A DNA stretch of 64,000 nucleotides from JACZUI01 sp965216725 (GTDB taxonomy: Bacteria; Actinomycetota; Acidimicrobiia; Spongiisociales; ZC4RG35). The DNA is taken from assembly GCA_965216725.1 (NCBI GenBank), contig CBDCGI010000018.1, positions 128,005 to 192,004 on the forward strand, in the 5' to 3' direction. This document shows positions 1-8,988 of the stretch, in pieces (the stretch's first letter is position 1; each line of letters starts with the position of its first letter). The position numbers and the translations under genes are program-made. The notes below the pieces were generated by a model. That model did not search any database. It was not told the origin of the DNA and was given only the letters and a program-made list of their open reading frames with translations.

Positions 1-2403
1 ACGCACGGTGACCACGTCCACCTCTGCGCGCATCGAGAGTTTGGCGTCCGACTTCGCCCGCCTCACGGCTGTGAGAACTTTGCTGGTGTCGCCGAGGACC
101 TGGTGGTCCCCAGCTCCAGGCGCCAGCTCCGGTTCCGACGGCCAGGGAGCCCGATGCACAGAATGATCCTGCCACCACGACCAGACTTCCTCGGTGACGA
201 AAGGCAAGAAGGGAGCGAAGAGGCGCAGATAAACGCTCAGCGATAGCTGCAGAGCCGCGTGCGCAGACGCCGCGGCCTCACCTTGGCCGTAAGCGCGGGC
301 CTTGACCAGCTCCAGATAGTCGTCCGTCCAATTCCAGAAGGAAGCCTCGGCCGTCTCCAGGGCACGTGAGTACTCGTATCCCTCGAAGGCGGCGGTGGCC
401 TCGTCGACCACGGAAGCCAGAGACGCCAGCATCGCGCGGTCCAGCGGCTCAATGATTGCCGTCGATGGGACGTCTTCACCGAACCCAAGGGCAAAACGAG
501 AGGCATTCAGGATCTTGGTGGCCAGGCGGCGACCGATCTTCATCATGCCCTCGTCAAAGATCGTGTCGGTCCCGGGCCTGCCGCTGCATGCCCAGTATCG
601 GACTCCGTCGGTGCCGTATTGCGCAAGCAAGCCTTCTGGAGTGACCACGTTCCCTTTCGACTTCGACATCTTCTCTGCCTTCGGGTCCTTGACGAAGCCG
701 GATATTGCGGCATGACTCCACGGAAGACGCCCAAACTCGAGATGTGATCTCGTCACCGTGGCGAATAGCCAGGTTCGAATGATGTCATGTGCCTGCGGTC
801 TGAGGTCCATGGGACTCACCCGCTGATACAGATCTGGATCGTCTTCCCAGTGCCCTGCGATCTCGGGCGTCAAGGACGACGTGGCCCAAGTGTCCATAAC
901 ATCCGGGTCTCCGACGAATCCCGCCGGCTCCCCGCGCTGGGACTCCTCGTACCCATGCGGCGTGTCGGAGCTGGGGTCGACTGGCAAATCCGAAAGCTCG
1001 GGTGTTATCGGGTTGTCGTAATCGATATCACCTTGTGCGTCCAGCGGGTACCAGAGCGGGAACGGGATTCCAAAGAACCGTTGTCTCGATATCAGCCAAT
1101 CTCCGTTGAGGCCGTTGACCCAATGGTGATAGCGGACCCTCATGAAGTCGGGGATCCAGGCCAGCTCATCGCCGCGATCCAGGAGCTCCTTTCGCAGATC
1201 CTCGTCTCGACCTCCATTGCGAAAATACCACTGGCGGGTGGAGACGATCTCCAGCGGCCGATCGCCTTTTTCGTAGAACTTGACCGGATGCGTGATCTGC
1301 TTGACCTCGCCGATCAGGTCACCTGAGTCGGCCAACAACTCGGCCATTTTGCGACGGGCCTGGTTGGGGTAAAGGCCGGCGATCTGAGCGTACGCCTCAC
1401 GCCCGGGCCGGCTTTCGATCCATTCTGGGGTTTCTTCTGCGAATCGGCCCGACTGCTGGACCACCGTCCTCGTTGGCAAGTTCAGCTCTCGCCACCAGGT
1501 CACGTCGGTTGTGTCGCCCCACGTGCAGATCATCGCTATACCTGAGCCCTTCTCGGGATCGGCAAGATGGTGCGCCACCACGGGCAGCTCGACTCCGAAG
1601 ACCGGAGAGACGACGTATGACCCGAACAGATCGCGATATCGATCGTCGTCAGGGTGGGCCACGAGAGCCACACACGAGCAAATCAGTTCTGGGCGAGTTG
1701 TCTCGATCTCGACGGTTGACCCGTCACTCCGATGAAATGACACCCGGTGATAGGCGCCGGGGCGCTCCTTGTCCTCCAGCTCGGCCTGGGCGACTGCCGT
1801 CTTGAAATCGACGTCCCACAAAACAGGTGCGTCTTGGTTGTACGCCTCTCCCCGCTCCAGGTTGAGGAGGAACGCACGCTGACTGGTGCGACGACAGTGC
1901 TCGTCGATCGTGGCGTACTGGTGGGTCCAATCGACAGACAGGCCAAGTGTGCGCCAGATCCTCTCGAAACTCCGCTCGTCCTCTTGAGTGAGGATCGAGC
2001 ACAGTTCGACGAAGTTGGGTCGGCTGATGGAAATCGGTGGATCGGCAGGCTCACCCGGGGGCGTGAACTCGGGGTCGTAATGGAGCGACGGGTCACAGCG
2101 GACGCCGTAATAGTTCTGGACCCTTCGTTCCGTAGCCAGCCCGTTGTCATCCCAACCCACGGGGTAGAAGACCTCTTTGCCCGCCATTCGCTGATACCGG
2201 GCAATGGTGTCGGTGTGGGTGTAGCTGTAGACGTGGCCGATGTGGAGGGCACCAGACACCGTCGGCGGCGGAGTGTCGATGGCATAGACCTCGTCCCTGG
2301 ACTTGGTGCGGTCGAAACGAAACGTCCCGTTCTCTTCCCACCAGGAGTCCCATTTTGTCTCCAGACCCTCCAGGGTCGGTTTCTCGGGAATGTTCCTTGT
2401 CAT
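1..2403 (-). CDS. valS: valyl-tRNA synthetase, 3' end cut by window edge
   Basis: Charges tRNA-Val with valine in the cytoplasm (class Ia synthetase). The window holds the first 801 codons; the remaining C-terminal part, by family length mostly the coiled-coil arm, lies beyond the left edge. Directly visible are the HIGH signature at residues 54-57 inside a PPPTVSGALHIGH segment and the ATP-binding KMSKSKGN loop at about residues 578-585 (bases 649-672). The start is the ATG at 2401-2403, which gives a normal N-terminus; no strong Shine-Dalgarno precedes it. It lies downstream of icmF and the 58-aa peptide gene on the same strand, 143 bp away, so it may have its own promoter. The identification is secure. 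Confidence 0.97.
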   Translation of the reverse strand, partial: MTRNIPEKPTLEGLETKWDSWWEENGTFRFDRTKSRDEVYAIDTPPPTVSGALHIGHVYSYTHTDTIARYQRMAGKEVFYPVGWDDNGLATERRVQNYYGVRCDPSLHYDPEFTPPGEPADPPISISRPNFVELCSILTQEDERSFERIWRTLGLSVDWTHQYATIDEHCRRTSQRAFLLNLERGEAYNQDAPVLWDVDFKTAVAQAELEDKERPGAYHRVSFHRSDGSTVEIETTRPELICSCVALVAHPDDDRYRDLFGSYVVSPVFGVELPVVAHHLADPEKGSGIAMICTWGDTTDVTWWRELNLPTRTVVQQSGRFAEETPEWIESRPGREAYAQIAGLYPNQARRKMAELLADSGDLIGEVKQITHPVKFYEKGDRPLEIVSTRQWYFRNGGRDEDLRKELLDRGDELAWIPDFMRVRYHHWVNGLNGDWLISRQRFFGIPFPLWYPLDAQGDIDYDNPITPELSDLPVDPSSDTPHGYEESQRGEPAGFVGDPDVMDTWATSSLTPEIAGHWEDDPDLYQRVSPMDLRPQAHDIIRTWLFATVTRSHLEFGRLPWSHAAISGFVKDPKAEKMSKSKGNVVTPEGLLAQYGTDGVRYWACSGRPGTDTIFDEGMMKIGRRLATKILNASRFALGFGEDVPSTAIIEPLDRAMLASLASVVDEATAAFEGYEYSRALETAEASFWNWTDDYLELVKARAYGQGEAAASAHAALQLSLSVYLRLFAPFLPFVTEEVWSWWQDHSVHRAPWPSEPELAPGAGDHQVLGDTSKVLTAVRRAKSDAKLSMRAEVDVVTVR

Positions 2404-2496
2404 CAGCCGGGCAAGGGTAAACCACGACCCTCGATGTGGTTACTCCATATCCCCGAGTGAGCCACGCCCCACCGACACGTCATTCCGGGAAAGAAG

Positions 2497-2509
2497 GCAG
2501 GAAACCTGC
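2497..2509 (-). terminator. small hairpin followed by a T/C-rich run
   Basis: On the minus strand GCAGG-TTT-CCTGC is followed by a pyrimidine-rich run (CTTCTTTCC). It sits 38 bp after the stop of the 58-aa gene and about 94 bp before valS, nested in a weaker longer inverted repeat at 2460-2530. It could end the icmF transcript. The stem is only 5 bp, so this is tentative. Confidence 0.3.
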
Positions 2510-2546
2510 TCGGGATGGTGGGTTGGGGCTGCAGCGTGGATGTGAA

Positions 2547-2723
2547 TCAGCGGGATGAGCGGCGTCCGGCTCCGAACGCAGCGCCAATCGCCACGCCAAC
2601 GGCTATCCACCAGGCACCGCCCGTGGCGGCAAACAAAGCAGTGCCTACTCCAGCTCCGATGGCGATTCCGGCACCGGGGCCGATACCTGGACGAGATTCC
2701 GGGCCTCTGTTGTCGTCGCTCAT
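2547..2723 (-). CDS. small glycine-rich membrane peptide, 58 aa
   Basis: I do not recognise a family. The 58-residue product has a short polar N-terminus (MSDDNRGPES), then about 40 residues rich in Gly and Ala with GxxxG-like spacing and a hydrophobic stretch around ALFAATGGAWWIAVGVAIGA, ending in GRRSSR. This looks like one or two short glycine-zipper membrane helices with a basic tail. The start follows the icmF stop by 2 bp, and a GGAGG Shine-Dalgarno lies inside the last codons of icmF about 8 nt upstream, so translation is probably coupled to icmF. No function can be given; similar small glycine-zipper peptides occur in many genomes. Confidence 0.7.
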   Translation of the reverse strand: MSDDNRGPESRPGIGPGAGIAIGAGVGTALFAATGGAWWIAVGVAIGAAFGAGRRSSR

Positions 2724-2725
2724 TT

Positions 2726-5700
2726 CTACATGTTCCTCCGGTACCGGCCTCCGACCTCGTAGAGGGCATGACTCATCTGACCCAGGGAGGCGACGCGGGC
2801 GGTCTCCATGAGCTGGGCGAACACATTCCCCCCCGAGATGGCCACCTCCTGAAGCGACCGCAACGAACTCTCGCTTTGGCGGCTGTTCCTTTCCTGAAAG
2901 GACCGAAGGTTGGTGATCTGGCGTCGCTTGTCCTCCTCGGTGGATCTGATCAACTCGTTGGGTACCTCGAATGGAGAGCCCTTCTTGGAGATGAAGGTGT
3001 TCACCCCGACGATCGGATACTCCCCTGACTCCTTCTGTTGCTCGTAGAAGAGTGACTCTTCTTGGATCTTCGTCCGCTGATACTGGCGCTCCATCGCCCC
3101 CAGCACCCCACCCCGGCTGTTGATCCGCTCGAACTCCATGAGGACCGCCTCTTCGACGAGGTCGGTCAGCTCGGAGATGATGAAGCTTCCCTGCAACGGG
3201 TTTTCGTTCTTGTTCAGCCCCAGCTCGCGATTGATGATCAGCTGTATCGCCATGGCTCGGCGTACCGACTCCTCGGTCGGTGTTGTGATGGCTTCGTCAT
3301 AGGCGTTGGTGTGAAGACTGTTCGTGTTGTCGTATATGGCGTAGAGAGCTTGAAGCGTGGTTCGGATGTCGTTGAAGCCGATCTCCTGTGCATGAAGCGA
3401 TCGTCCCGAGGTCTGGATGTGATACTTCAACTTCTGTGAGCGCTCGTTGCCTCCATACTTCTCCCCTATCGCCTTGGCCCAGATCCGCCGTGCCACACGT
3501 CCTATGACCGCGTATTCGGCGTCGATCCCATTTGAGAAGAAGAACGAGAGATTCGGGGCAAAGTCGTCGATATCCATGCCGCGAGCCAGGTATGACTCGA
3601 CGTAGGTGAAGCCATTGGCAAGGGTGAAGGCCAATTGAGTGATGGGATTGGCGCCCGCTTCCGCCATGTGATAGCCACTGATCGACACCGAATAGAAGTT
3701 CCTCACGTCGTTCTCGACGAAGTACTCCTGGATGTCGCCCATCATCCTCAAGGCGAATTCCGTAGAGAAGATGCATGTGTTCTGTGCTTGATCCTCCTTG
3801 AGGATGTCCGCTTGGACTGTCCCCCGCACCCGGCTCATGGTCTCGAATTTGATCTCTTCGTAGACTTCATCAGGGAGGACCTGGGCACCACTGACTCCCA
3901 ACAGACGCAAGCCGAGGCCGTCGTTACCTGGGGGGAGTTCACCGTGGTAAACGGGTCTCGGCCTCTCGCCATAGATCGCAGCGATCTTCTCTTCGACCTC
4001 ATCCCAGAGGCCGTGCTCGTCGATGTATTTCTCGCAGGCCTGATCAACGGCTGTGTTCATGAAGAATGCAAGGATCATCGGCGCCGGACCGTTGATCGTC
4101 ATGGAGACTGAAGTCGTCGGATCTGAGAGATCGAATCCCGAATAGAGCTTCTTTGCATCGTCGAGTGTCGCAATGGACACCCCGGAGTTGCCTACCTTGC
4201 CGTAGATGTCCGGTCTTTCGTGCGGGTCTTCGCCGTACAACGTGACCGAGTCAAAGGCAGTTGACAGGCGTTTGGCGGGAGTCTCGCGGGCCAGGTAATG
4301 AAATCGAGAATTGGTCTGTTCAGGTGGACCCTCACCGGCGAACATCCGCGCCGGATCCTCGGCCTGACGTTTCAAGGGGAAGACGCCGGCTGTATACGGG
4401 AATTCACCAGGGAGGTTCTCTTGAAGCAACCATTCGAGACGATCTCCCCAGCTCCTCAATTTGGGAAGGGCGACCTTGGGGATTCGAGTGTGGGACAAGG
4501 TCTTGGTGAACAGCGGGACTTTGATCTCTTTACCCCGGACGTAATAAACAAACTCTTCGCCCGAATACTCAGCTTGAATGGCCTCCCAACGGTCCAGAGC
4601 CTTTGAATTCACTGGGTCGAGCCCTTGGCGGGCTTTGGCGATCCTGGTGTCATCCCCCGTGGCGACGATCCGGTATAACTCCTCGGCAGCTTCGGCCTGG
4701 TCGTGGGCCCAGGCGTCGTACTCTCGGATCTTCTCCACGATTTCGGCTAGATAGCGGGCACGCTCGGGAGGCACCATGTGCTGTTTCGTCGAGTCAGCGG
4801 TGGGTAAGACGAGTGTCCCGTCGAGAGTCATCCCTCGGGCACGCAAGGCCTCGACAAAAGCCTGATAGAAGCGGTTGGTGCCGGGATCGTTGAAGTCGGA
4901 GGCGATGGTCAGGTGGATTGGCAGATCCTCGGCTGCGGCCGCGAATTCAAGATGATTTCTCTTGTATTGCTTGCGCACATCCCGCAAAGCGTCCAACGAG
5001 CCTTCCTTGTCAGATTTGTTGATGGCAACCAGGTCGGCGAAATCCAGCATGTCGATCTTCTCGAGCTGGGTGGCGGCCCCATATTCAGGTGTCATCACGT
5101 ACATCGAGACGTCCGAGAAATCGACGATCTCGGTGTCCGACTGGCCGATGCCCGATGTCTCGAGAATCACCAGGTCGTAGCCGGCGGCCTTGACCACGTC
5201 GATTGCGTGACGGACAAAGGGCGACAGAGCAAGATTCGCCTGCCGGGTTGCCAGTGATCTCATATACACGCGGGGATGGGGCAGGGAATTCATTCGGATC
5301 CGGTCGCCGAGCAACGCTCCGCCGGACCGACGTTTTGATGGGTCGACCGAGATCACGGCCACCGTCTTGTCCGAGAAGTCCAGCAAGAATCGGCGGATCA
5401 TCTCGTCTACGAGGCTTGATTTTCCGGATCCCCCGGTGCCGGTTATGCCGACGATCGGCGCTGAGGATTCCAGGGCTCGAGCCTGAATCTCCTCGATCAC
5501 GTCCGCATACTTGTCGCCGTAGTTCTCGGCTGCCGAAATGAGATGGGCAATCTTGTTGTGATCTCGAGGGGTCAGCAGCCCAACTGAGAAGCCCTCGCCC
5601 AGCTCCCCTGTGGGGAAGTCGGATCGCTCCATCATGTCGCTGACCATGCCCTGGAGGCCCATTCCCCGTCCATCGTCCGGCGAGTAGATCCGGGCTATCC

Positions 5701-6037
5701 CATACTCGGCAAGCTCATCGCCTTCCGTGGGGAGAATCGTGCCACCGCCGCCTCCGAAGATCCGAACATGATCCGCTTCTCTCTCGATGAGCAGATCGCG
5801 CAGATACCGGTAGAACTCCATGTGGCCGCCCTGATATGAGGTAACGGCGATGGCCTGGGCGTCCTCCTGGATCGCTGTCTCGACGATGTCGAGCCCGGTC
5901 CGGTTGTGCCCAAGGTGGATCACCTCGGCGCCTGACGCCTGGAGAATACGACGAAAGATGTTGATCGAAGCGTCATGGCCATCGAACAAGGTGGTGGCCG
6001 TGACGAAGCGTATCTTGTTTGCGATTTCGCGTTCCAT
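2726..6037 (-). CDS. icmF: fused B12-dependent acyl-CoA mutase IcmF (isobutyryl-CoA mutase with G-protein chaperone)
   Basis: Adenosylcobalamin-dependent carbon-skeleton mutase that interconverts isobutyryl-CoA and n-butyryl-CoA, and in some members pivalyl- and isovaleryl-CoA. The 1103-aa length and order match IcmF: an N-terminal B12-binding domain (FDGHD motif with the cobalt-ligand His near residue 21, SYQGGH near 67-72, a GGGGG stretch near 95-99), a MeaI-type GTPase domain with P-loop GITGTGGSGKSS at about 197-208, then the large TIM-barrel substrate domain. The built-in GTPase loads and protects the cofactor. An enoyl-CoA hydratase and a thiolase elsewhere in the window fit acyl-CoA metabolism, but they are not adjacent. 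No cobalamin riboswitch is recognisable in the 90-bp upstream gap. Exact substrate preference cannot be read here. Confidence 0.95.
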   Translation of the reverse strand: MEREIANKIRFVTATTLFDGHDASINIFRRILQASGAEVIHLGHNRTGLDIVETAIQEDAQAIAVTSYQGGHMEFYRYLRDLLIEREADHVRIFGGGGGTILPTEGDELAEYGIARIYSPDDGRGMGLQGMVSDMMERSDFPTGELGEGFSVGLLTPRDHNKIAHLISAAENYGDKYADVIEEIQARALESSAPIVGITGTGGSGKSSLVDEMIRRFLLDFSDKTVAVISVDPSKRRSGGALLGDRIRMNSLPHPRVYMRSLATRQANLALSPFVRHAIDVVKAAGYDLVILETSGIGQSDTEIVDFSDVSMYVMTPEYGAATQLEKIDMLDFADLVAINKSDKEGSLDALRDVRKQYKRNHLEFAAAAEDLPIHLTIASDFNDPGTNRFYQAFVEALRARGMTLDGTLVLPTADSTKQHMVPPERARYLAEIVEKIREYDAWAHDQAEAAEELYRIVATGDDTRIAKARQGLDPVNSKALDRWEAIQAEYSGEEFVYYVRGKEIKVPLFTKTLSHTRIPKVALPKLRSWGDRLEWLLQENLPGEFPYTAGVFPLKRQAEDPARMFAGEGPPEQTNSRFHYLARETPAKRLSTAFDSVTLYGEDPHERPDIYGKVGNSGVSIATLDDAKKLYSGFDLSDPTTSVSMTINGPAPMILAFFMNTAVDQACEKYIDEHGLWDEVEEKIAAIYGERPRPVYHGELPPGNDGLGLRLLGVSGAQVLPDEVYEEIKFETMSRVRGTVQADILKEDQAQNTCIFSTEFALRMMGDIQEYFVENDVRNFYSVSISGYHMAEAGANPITQLAFTLANGFTYVESYLARGMDIDDFAPNLSFFFSNGIDAEYAVIGRVARRIWAKAIGEKYGGNERSQKLKYHIQTSGRSLHAQEIGFNDIRTTLQALYAIYDNTNSLHTNAYDEAITTPTEESVRRAMAIQLIINRELGLNKNENPLQGSFIISELTDLVEEAVLMEFERINSRGGVLGAMERQYQRTKIQEESLFYEQQKESGEYPIVGVNTFISKKGSPFEVPNELIRSTEEDKRRQITNLRSFQERNSRQSESSLRSLQEVAISGGNVFAQLMETARVASLGQMSHALYEVGGRYRRNM

Positions 6038-6127
6038 TCTCAGGTGAGGGAAGTGACTAGCTCAAAGGGTACCTCAGGGTTCTGCCTCACCCACCGGATG
6101 CCAAACGTCGCTAGATTGGAGAGCCTG

Positions 6128-6436
6128 ATGGCGAACTTCGAAGGACGACTCCAGGGCCCGTCTCTAGAGCCCACCTATGTGGCTATCCAGATCGACGAGG
6201 GCAGACTCCGCATCGTGGCCGGACGGAAGCACATGGGGTCGTGGAACATGGATGATGTTGAGATCGAGCGGACCTCGATCTATCGATTCTCGCTCAACGT
6301 CGAAGGCGACCAACTCGAGTTCTTCCCTGAGGATCCCTCGGCATTCTCCGACGCCGCAGGGGCCGTCATCGACCTTCGCGAGAGCACGGGACGTTTCGGC
6401 CTGAAAGCGCGCATAGAAAAGGCCGTAGGCGGTTGA
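6128..6436 (+). CDS. uncharacterised 102-aa protein
   Basis: I do not recognise a named family with certainty. The protein (start MANFEGRLQGPS) is a soluble, beta-rich-looking 102-aa polypeptide with several alternating hydrophobic strands (YVAIQIDEGRLRIVAG, SIYRFSLNVEGDQLEFF) and an acidic middle, resembling small actinobacterial proteins of unknown function. I chose the ATG at 6128 because a GGAG lies 6-10 nt upstream; longer extensions would run back through the icmF promoter region. It is divergent from icmF and 30 bp upstream of the SGNH hydrolase on the same strand, so the two may be cotranscribed. Confidence 0.7.
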   Translation: MANFEGRLQGPSLEPTYVAIQIDEGRLRIVAGRKHMGSWNMDDVEIERTSIYRFSLNVEGDQLEFFPEDPSAFSDAAGAVIDLRESTGRFGLKARIEKAVGG

Positions 6437-6466
6437 AGTAAGCCCGATCGCTGCCACAATTTGGGC

Positions 6467-7216
6467 ATGGTCGGCCGTCTCATCACCCGTGGCACCGTTG
6501 CCGGGATCGCCCTGCTCGCAGCCGAGCTGGCCTACGCCGTGCTCAGACCTTCACCCGACATGGTGCAGTTCGACCCGTCCGGCCGGTTCGGCGATGTGGA
6601 CGACCCGTTGCTCAAGGTGGCCGTTCTAGGCGACTCCACCGTTACCGGCCCTGGCGTCGGTTCGGCGGAGAACACATGGGCCCAGACAACGGCGAGACGA
6701 CTCGCTCGAGATGGCTATCAGGTGGAGCTGGAGTCCTTTGCGGTGAGCGGATCTCGGGCACGCGACCTTGTCGAGGGACAATTGGGCCCCACCCTCGCCT
6801 GGGATGCCGACATGACTTGGGTTTCCGTCGGTGCCAACGACGTTCTCAAGGGCACACCGATCTCCGAGTTTCGAGAACACTTGGATGCTCTGGTGGACGG
6901 GCTGTCCGCGGCGGGTTCACCGGTGATCCTCTCCGGTGTCGGCGACCTCGGGACCATCCCGCGGTTGATGCCTCCGCTTCGAGGCCTCATCACGAGGAGG
7001 TCACTCCTGTTCGATCGGATCCATCGGGAGGTCGCCGAGAAGTACGGAGCGATCGTCGTCGACCAGCGCTCGGATCCTCGGAGGCTGTGGCTCAAAGACC
7101 GCGAGCTTTGGGCTGACGACCTCTTCCACATGAGCGCAAAAGGACACGGTCGCCACGCCGACATCCTCTGGCTGCATATCGAATCCGTGCTCGGCACTGC
7201 GGATGCAGCAGTCTGA
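6467..7216 (+). CDS. membrane-anchored SGNH/GDSL-type hydrolase
   Basis: Probable esterase or lipase of the SGNH superfamily. The N-terminus is a hydrophobic signal-anchor (VAGIALLAAELAYAV), so the catalytic domain probably faces outside. Block I is VLGDST with the nucleophile Ser near residue 51; block III is GANDVLKG; the C-terminal DLFHMSAKGH supplies the Asp and His of the triad. Start: ATG at 6467; a TTG two codons upstream (6461) is also possible. It overlaps the next gene by 14 bp. The substrate is unknown. Confidence 0.85.
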   Translation: MVGRLITRGTVAGIALLAAELAYAVLRPSPDMVQFDPSGRFGDVDDPLLKVAVLGDSTVTGPGVGSAENTWAQTTARRLARDGYQVELESFAVSGSRARDLVEGQLGPTLAWDADMTWVSVGANDVLKGTPISEFREHLDALVDGLSAAGSPVILSGVGDLGTIPRLMPPLRGLITRRSLLFDRIHREVAEKYGAIVVDQRSDPRRLWLKDRELWADDLFHMSAKGHGRHADILWLHIESVLGTADAAV

Positions 7217-7613
7217 CGCCCTGACTCGGTTGTCGGCTGCCCGGGTCGCCAGATTCGCCACCAATCATCCCGACACTGGTCCCCACATCGTTCCCATCAC
7301 CTTCACGGTCGTCGGACGCGCCGCGGTCCACATGGTCGACGGGAAACCCAAGACGACACACCGTCTCAAAAGGTTGGCCAACCTAGAAGCCAACCCTCGG
7401 GCAAGCCTCCTCGTCGACCACTACACCGACGAGTGGGACCGTTTGTGGTGGGTCCGTGTCGACGGCGCCACGTCGGTCTTCGATTCGGGGCCGGAGTGGG
7501 AGATCGCGAAGGCGGCCCTGGCGGACAAGTATGCCCAATACGAGGCCACTCCCCCTGAGGGGCCGGCGATATACCTATCCATCGACCAGGTCAGCTCGTG
7601 GGACACAGGCTGA
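7203..7613 (+). CDS. PPOX-class F420-dependent oxidoreductase-like protein (Rv0121-type)
   Basis: Split-barrel flavin/F420-binding protein of about 136 aa in the pyridoxamine-phosphate-oxidase-like superfamily. The features match the small actinobacterial subfamily typified by Rv0121: a start such as LSAARVARFATNHPDTGPHIVPITF, a central strand LVDHYTDEWDRLWWVRVDG and a C-terminal YEATPPEGPAIYLSIDQVSSW. Known relatives bind deazaflavin F420 or heme-type ligands; the substrate is not known. Its ATG lies inside the 3' end of the SGNH hydrolase gene, and its 3' end overlaps the convergent cyclo-ligase gene by 23 bp. Confidence 0.85.
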   Translation: MQQSDALTRLSAARVARFATNHPDTGPHIVPITFTVVGRAAVHMVDGKPKTTHRLKRLANLEANPRASLLVDHYTDEWDRLWWVRVDGATSVFDSGPEWEIAKAALADKYAQYEATPPEGPAIYLSIDQVSSWDTG

Positions 7614-8133
7614 CACCAGCCTCTGTCGCCAGATACATGACCTGAACGTCGTGAGGTTCTCGAGGCACTTCGGGCAAGACACGATCCGACGAGGTGACGC
7701 CGACGGTCACGCAATCGGCGCGACACTCGCTCAATAGGCGGTCGTAATAACCGGCACCGCGGCCGAGCCGCGTGCCCTGGTGGTCAAATGCCAAACCGGG
7801 AACGAGGACCGTGTCGACCTGGAAAGGTGGTATTGCCAGGCCGCGATCCCTTGGTTGGTACATGCCCCAGCGATGCAGCTCCACACCCACATCCCGGTCA
7901 CGAAGTGTGAGCGAGTGATCCACTTCGATCCGGGGAAGCACCCATCGCCACCCTGGGAGACGTTGAAAGAGATCCGTGACATCGACTTCGTCATTCATAG
8001 GCAAGAACGCCACCACGGTCCCCGGCAGCTGCCCCGAGAAGAATGAAAAGAGCCCGTCACTCACAAGTCGACTTGCCTCAGTCGACGGGCCAGGCCGTTT
8101 GCGCATCTCGGAGCGGAGCGGACCCTTTTCCAT
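7591..8133 (-). CDS. 5-formyltetrahydrofolate cyclo-ligase family protein
   Basis: Folate salvage enzyme of the cytoplasm that converts 5-formyl-THF to 5,10-methenyl-THF with ATP. The C-terminal signature DTVLVPGLAFDHQGTRLG followed by RGAGYYDRLL (about residues 108-135) is diagnostic for the family. The length of 180 aa is normal. The basic N-terminus before residue 15 is weakly conserved, so a start a few codons inside is possible. Its ATG (8133) abuts the divergent plsC region, and its 3' end overlaps the convergent PPOX gene. Confidence 0.88.
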   Translation of the reverse strand: MEKGPLRSEMRKRPGPSTEASRLVSDGLFSFFSGQLPGTVVAFLPMNDEVDVTDLFQRLPGWRWVLPRIEVDHSLTLRDRDVGVELHRWGMYQPRDRGLAIPPFQVDTVLVPGLAFDHQGTRLGRGAGYYDRLLSECRADCVTVGVTSSDRVLPEVPREPHDVQVMYLATEAGVSLCPTS

Positions 8134-8173
8134 GTCACCAGGCTACGAGCCGGGCAACTACTCTCGCTGTCCC

Positions 8174-8917
8174 ATGCGTTGGATCTCCATTCTGTTCCGG
8201 AGCGCACTTACCTGGATGATCGGCGTCTTGGCGACTCTCATCGCCGCGCCCACGGTGATCATCATCTCGCTGTTCAACTCGGAGTCAGCGACGATCGAAC
8301 GCATCATCAGGATGTGGAGTAGGGCCTGGCTGACGACGTCGGGCACCGCACTTTCGGTTGAGGGACGCGAGAACGTAGACCCCGACCGTTCGTACGTCGT
8401 GGTCGCCAATCACCTTTCCACACTCGACATCATGACTTGCTTCCTCGCCGTCGACGTGCCCATCAGATATCTCGCCAAGAAGGAGCTGTTTCGAATCCCA
8501 CTTCTCGCCCAAGCTATGAGAGCGGTAGGGATCATCGAAGTGGACCGGTCGGCGCGTTCGGCTATCCACGCCAAGGTGAACGAACAGGCCGCGAAGCTGA
8601 TCGCCTCCAAAAGGAGCCTGATCATCTACCCCGAAGGGACCCGGCCCAGGAACGGCGCGCTGAAGAGGTTCAAGAAAGGGGCGTTCACCATGGCTGTGGC
8701 CGCCCAGCTACCGGTACTGCCATTGACCATCCACGGCTCATATGAAGCCTTCCCTCCTGGCAAACCGTGGGTGTATGGCGGGCACATCACGGCGGTTATC
8801 GACAGGCCGATCGAGACGACCGGGCTAGCGGCATCGGACGTGGGCGCCGTGCGGGACCAGGCATATGAAGTCATCTCGGGCCGCGTGAACGACTTCGGAG
8901 GGTCCATAGCCGGCTGA
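8174..8917 (+). CDS. plsC: 1-acyl-sn-glycerol-3-phosphate acyltransferase
   Basis: Acylates lysophosphatidic acid to phosphatidic acid at the inner face of the membrane. A hydrophobic N-terminal helix (FRSALTWMIGVLATLIAAPT) is followed by the catalytic NHLSTLD motif (NHx4D), the FxxR-like segment ELFRIPLL, and the YPEGTRPR motif that binds the phosphate of glycerol-3-phosphate. I chose ATG 8174 (247 aa, normal for PlsC); in-frame upstream codons to 7976 run through the divergent cyclo-ligase gene and are not conserved-looking. Together with cdsA at 31 kb it covers two successive steps of phospholipid synthesis, although the genes are far apart. Confidence 0.93.
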   Translation: MRWISILFRSALTWMIGVLATLIAAPTVIIISLFNSESATIERIIRMWSRAWLTTSGTALSVEGRENVDPDRSYVVVANHLSTLDIMTCFLAVDVPIRYLAKKELFRIPLLAQAMRAVGIIEVDRSARSAIHAKVNEQAAKLIASKRSLIIYPEGTRPRNGALKRFKKGAFTMAVAAQLPVLPLTIHGSYEAFPPGKPWVYGGHITAVIDRPIETTGLAASDVGAVRDQAYEVISGRVNDFGGSIAG

Positions 8918-8940
8918 GCCTTCCTGGGCGACAACTACAT

Positions 8941-8965
8941 CTACCCCTATCGGATGGACGGGTAG
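8941..8965. terminator. short hairpin between convergent plsC and imuB
   Basis: CTACCC and GGGTAG form a 6-bp stem with a 13-nt loop in the 71-bp gap between the convergent 3' ends. It could serve both strands. There is no T-run, so support is weak. Confidence 0.3.
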
Positions 8966-8988
8966 GACATCGCCTCTGCTTGGAACGG

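Noticed and set aside
6038..6127. Cobalamin riboswitch in front of icmF
   Set aside because: The 90-bp gap is too short and lacks a recognisable B12-box.
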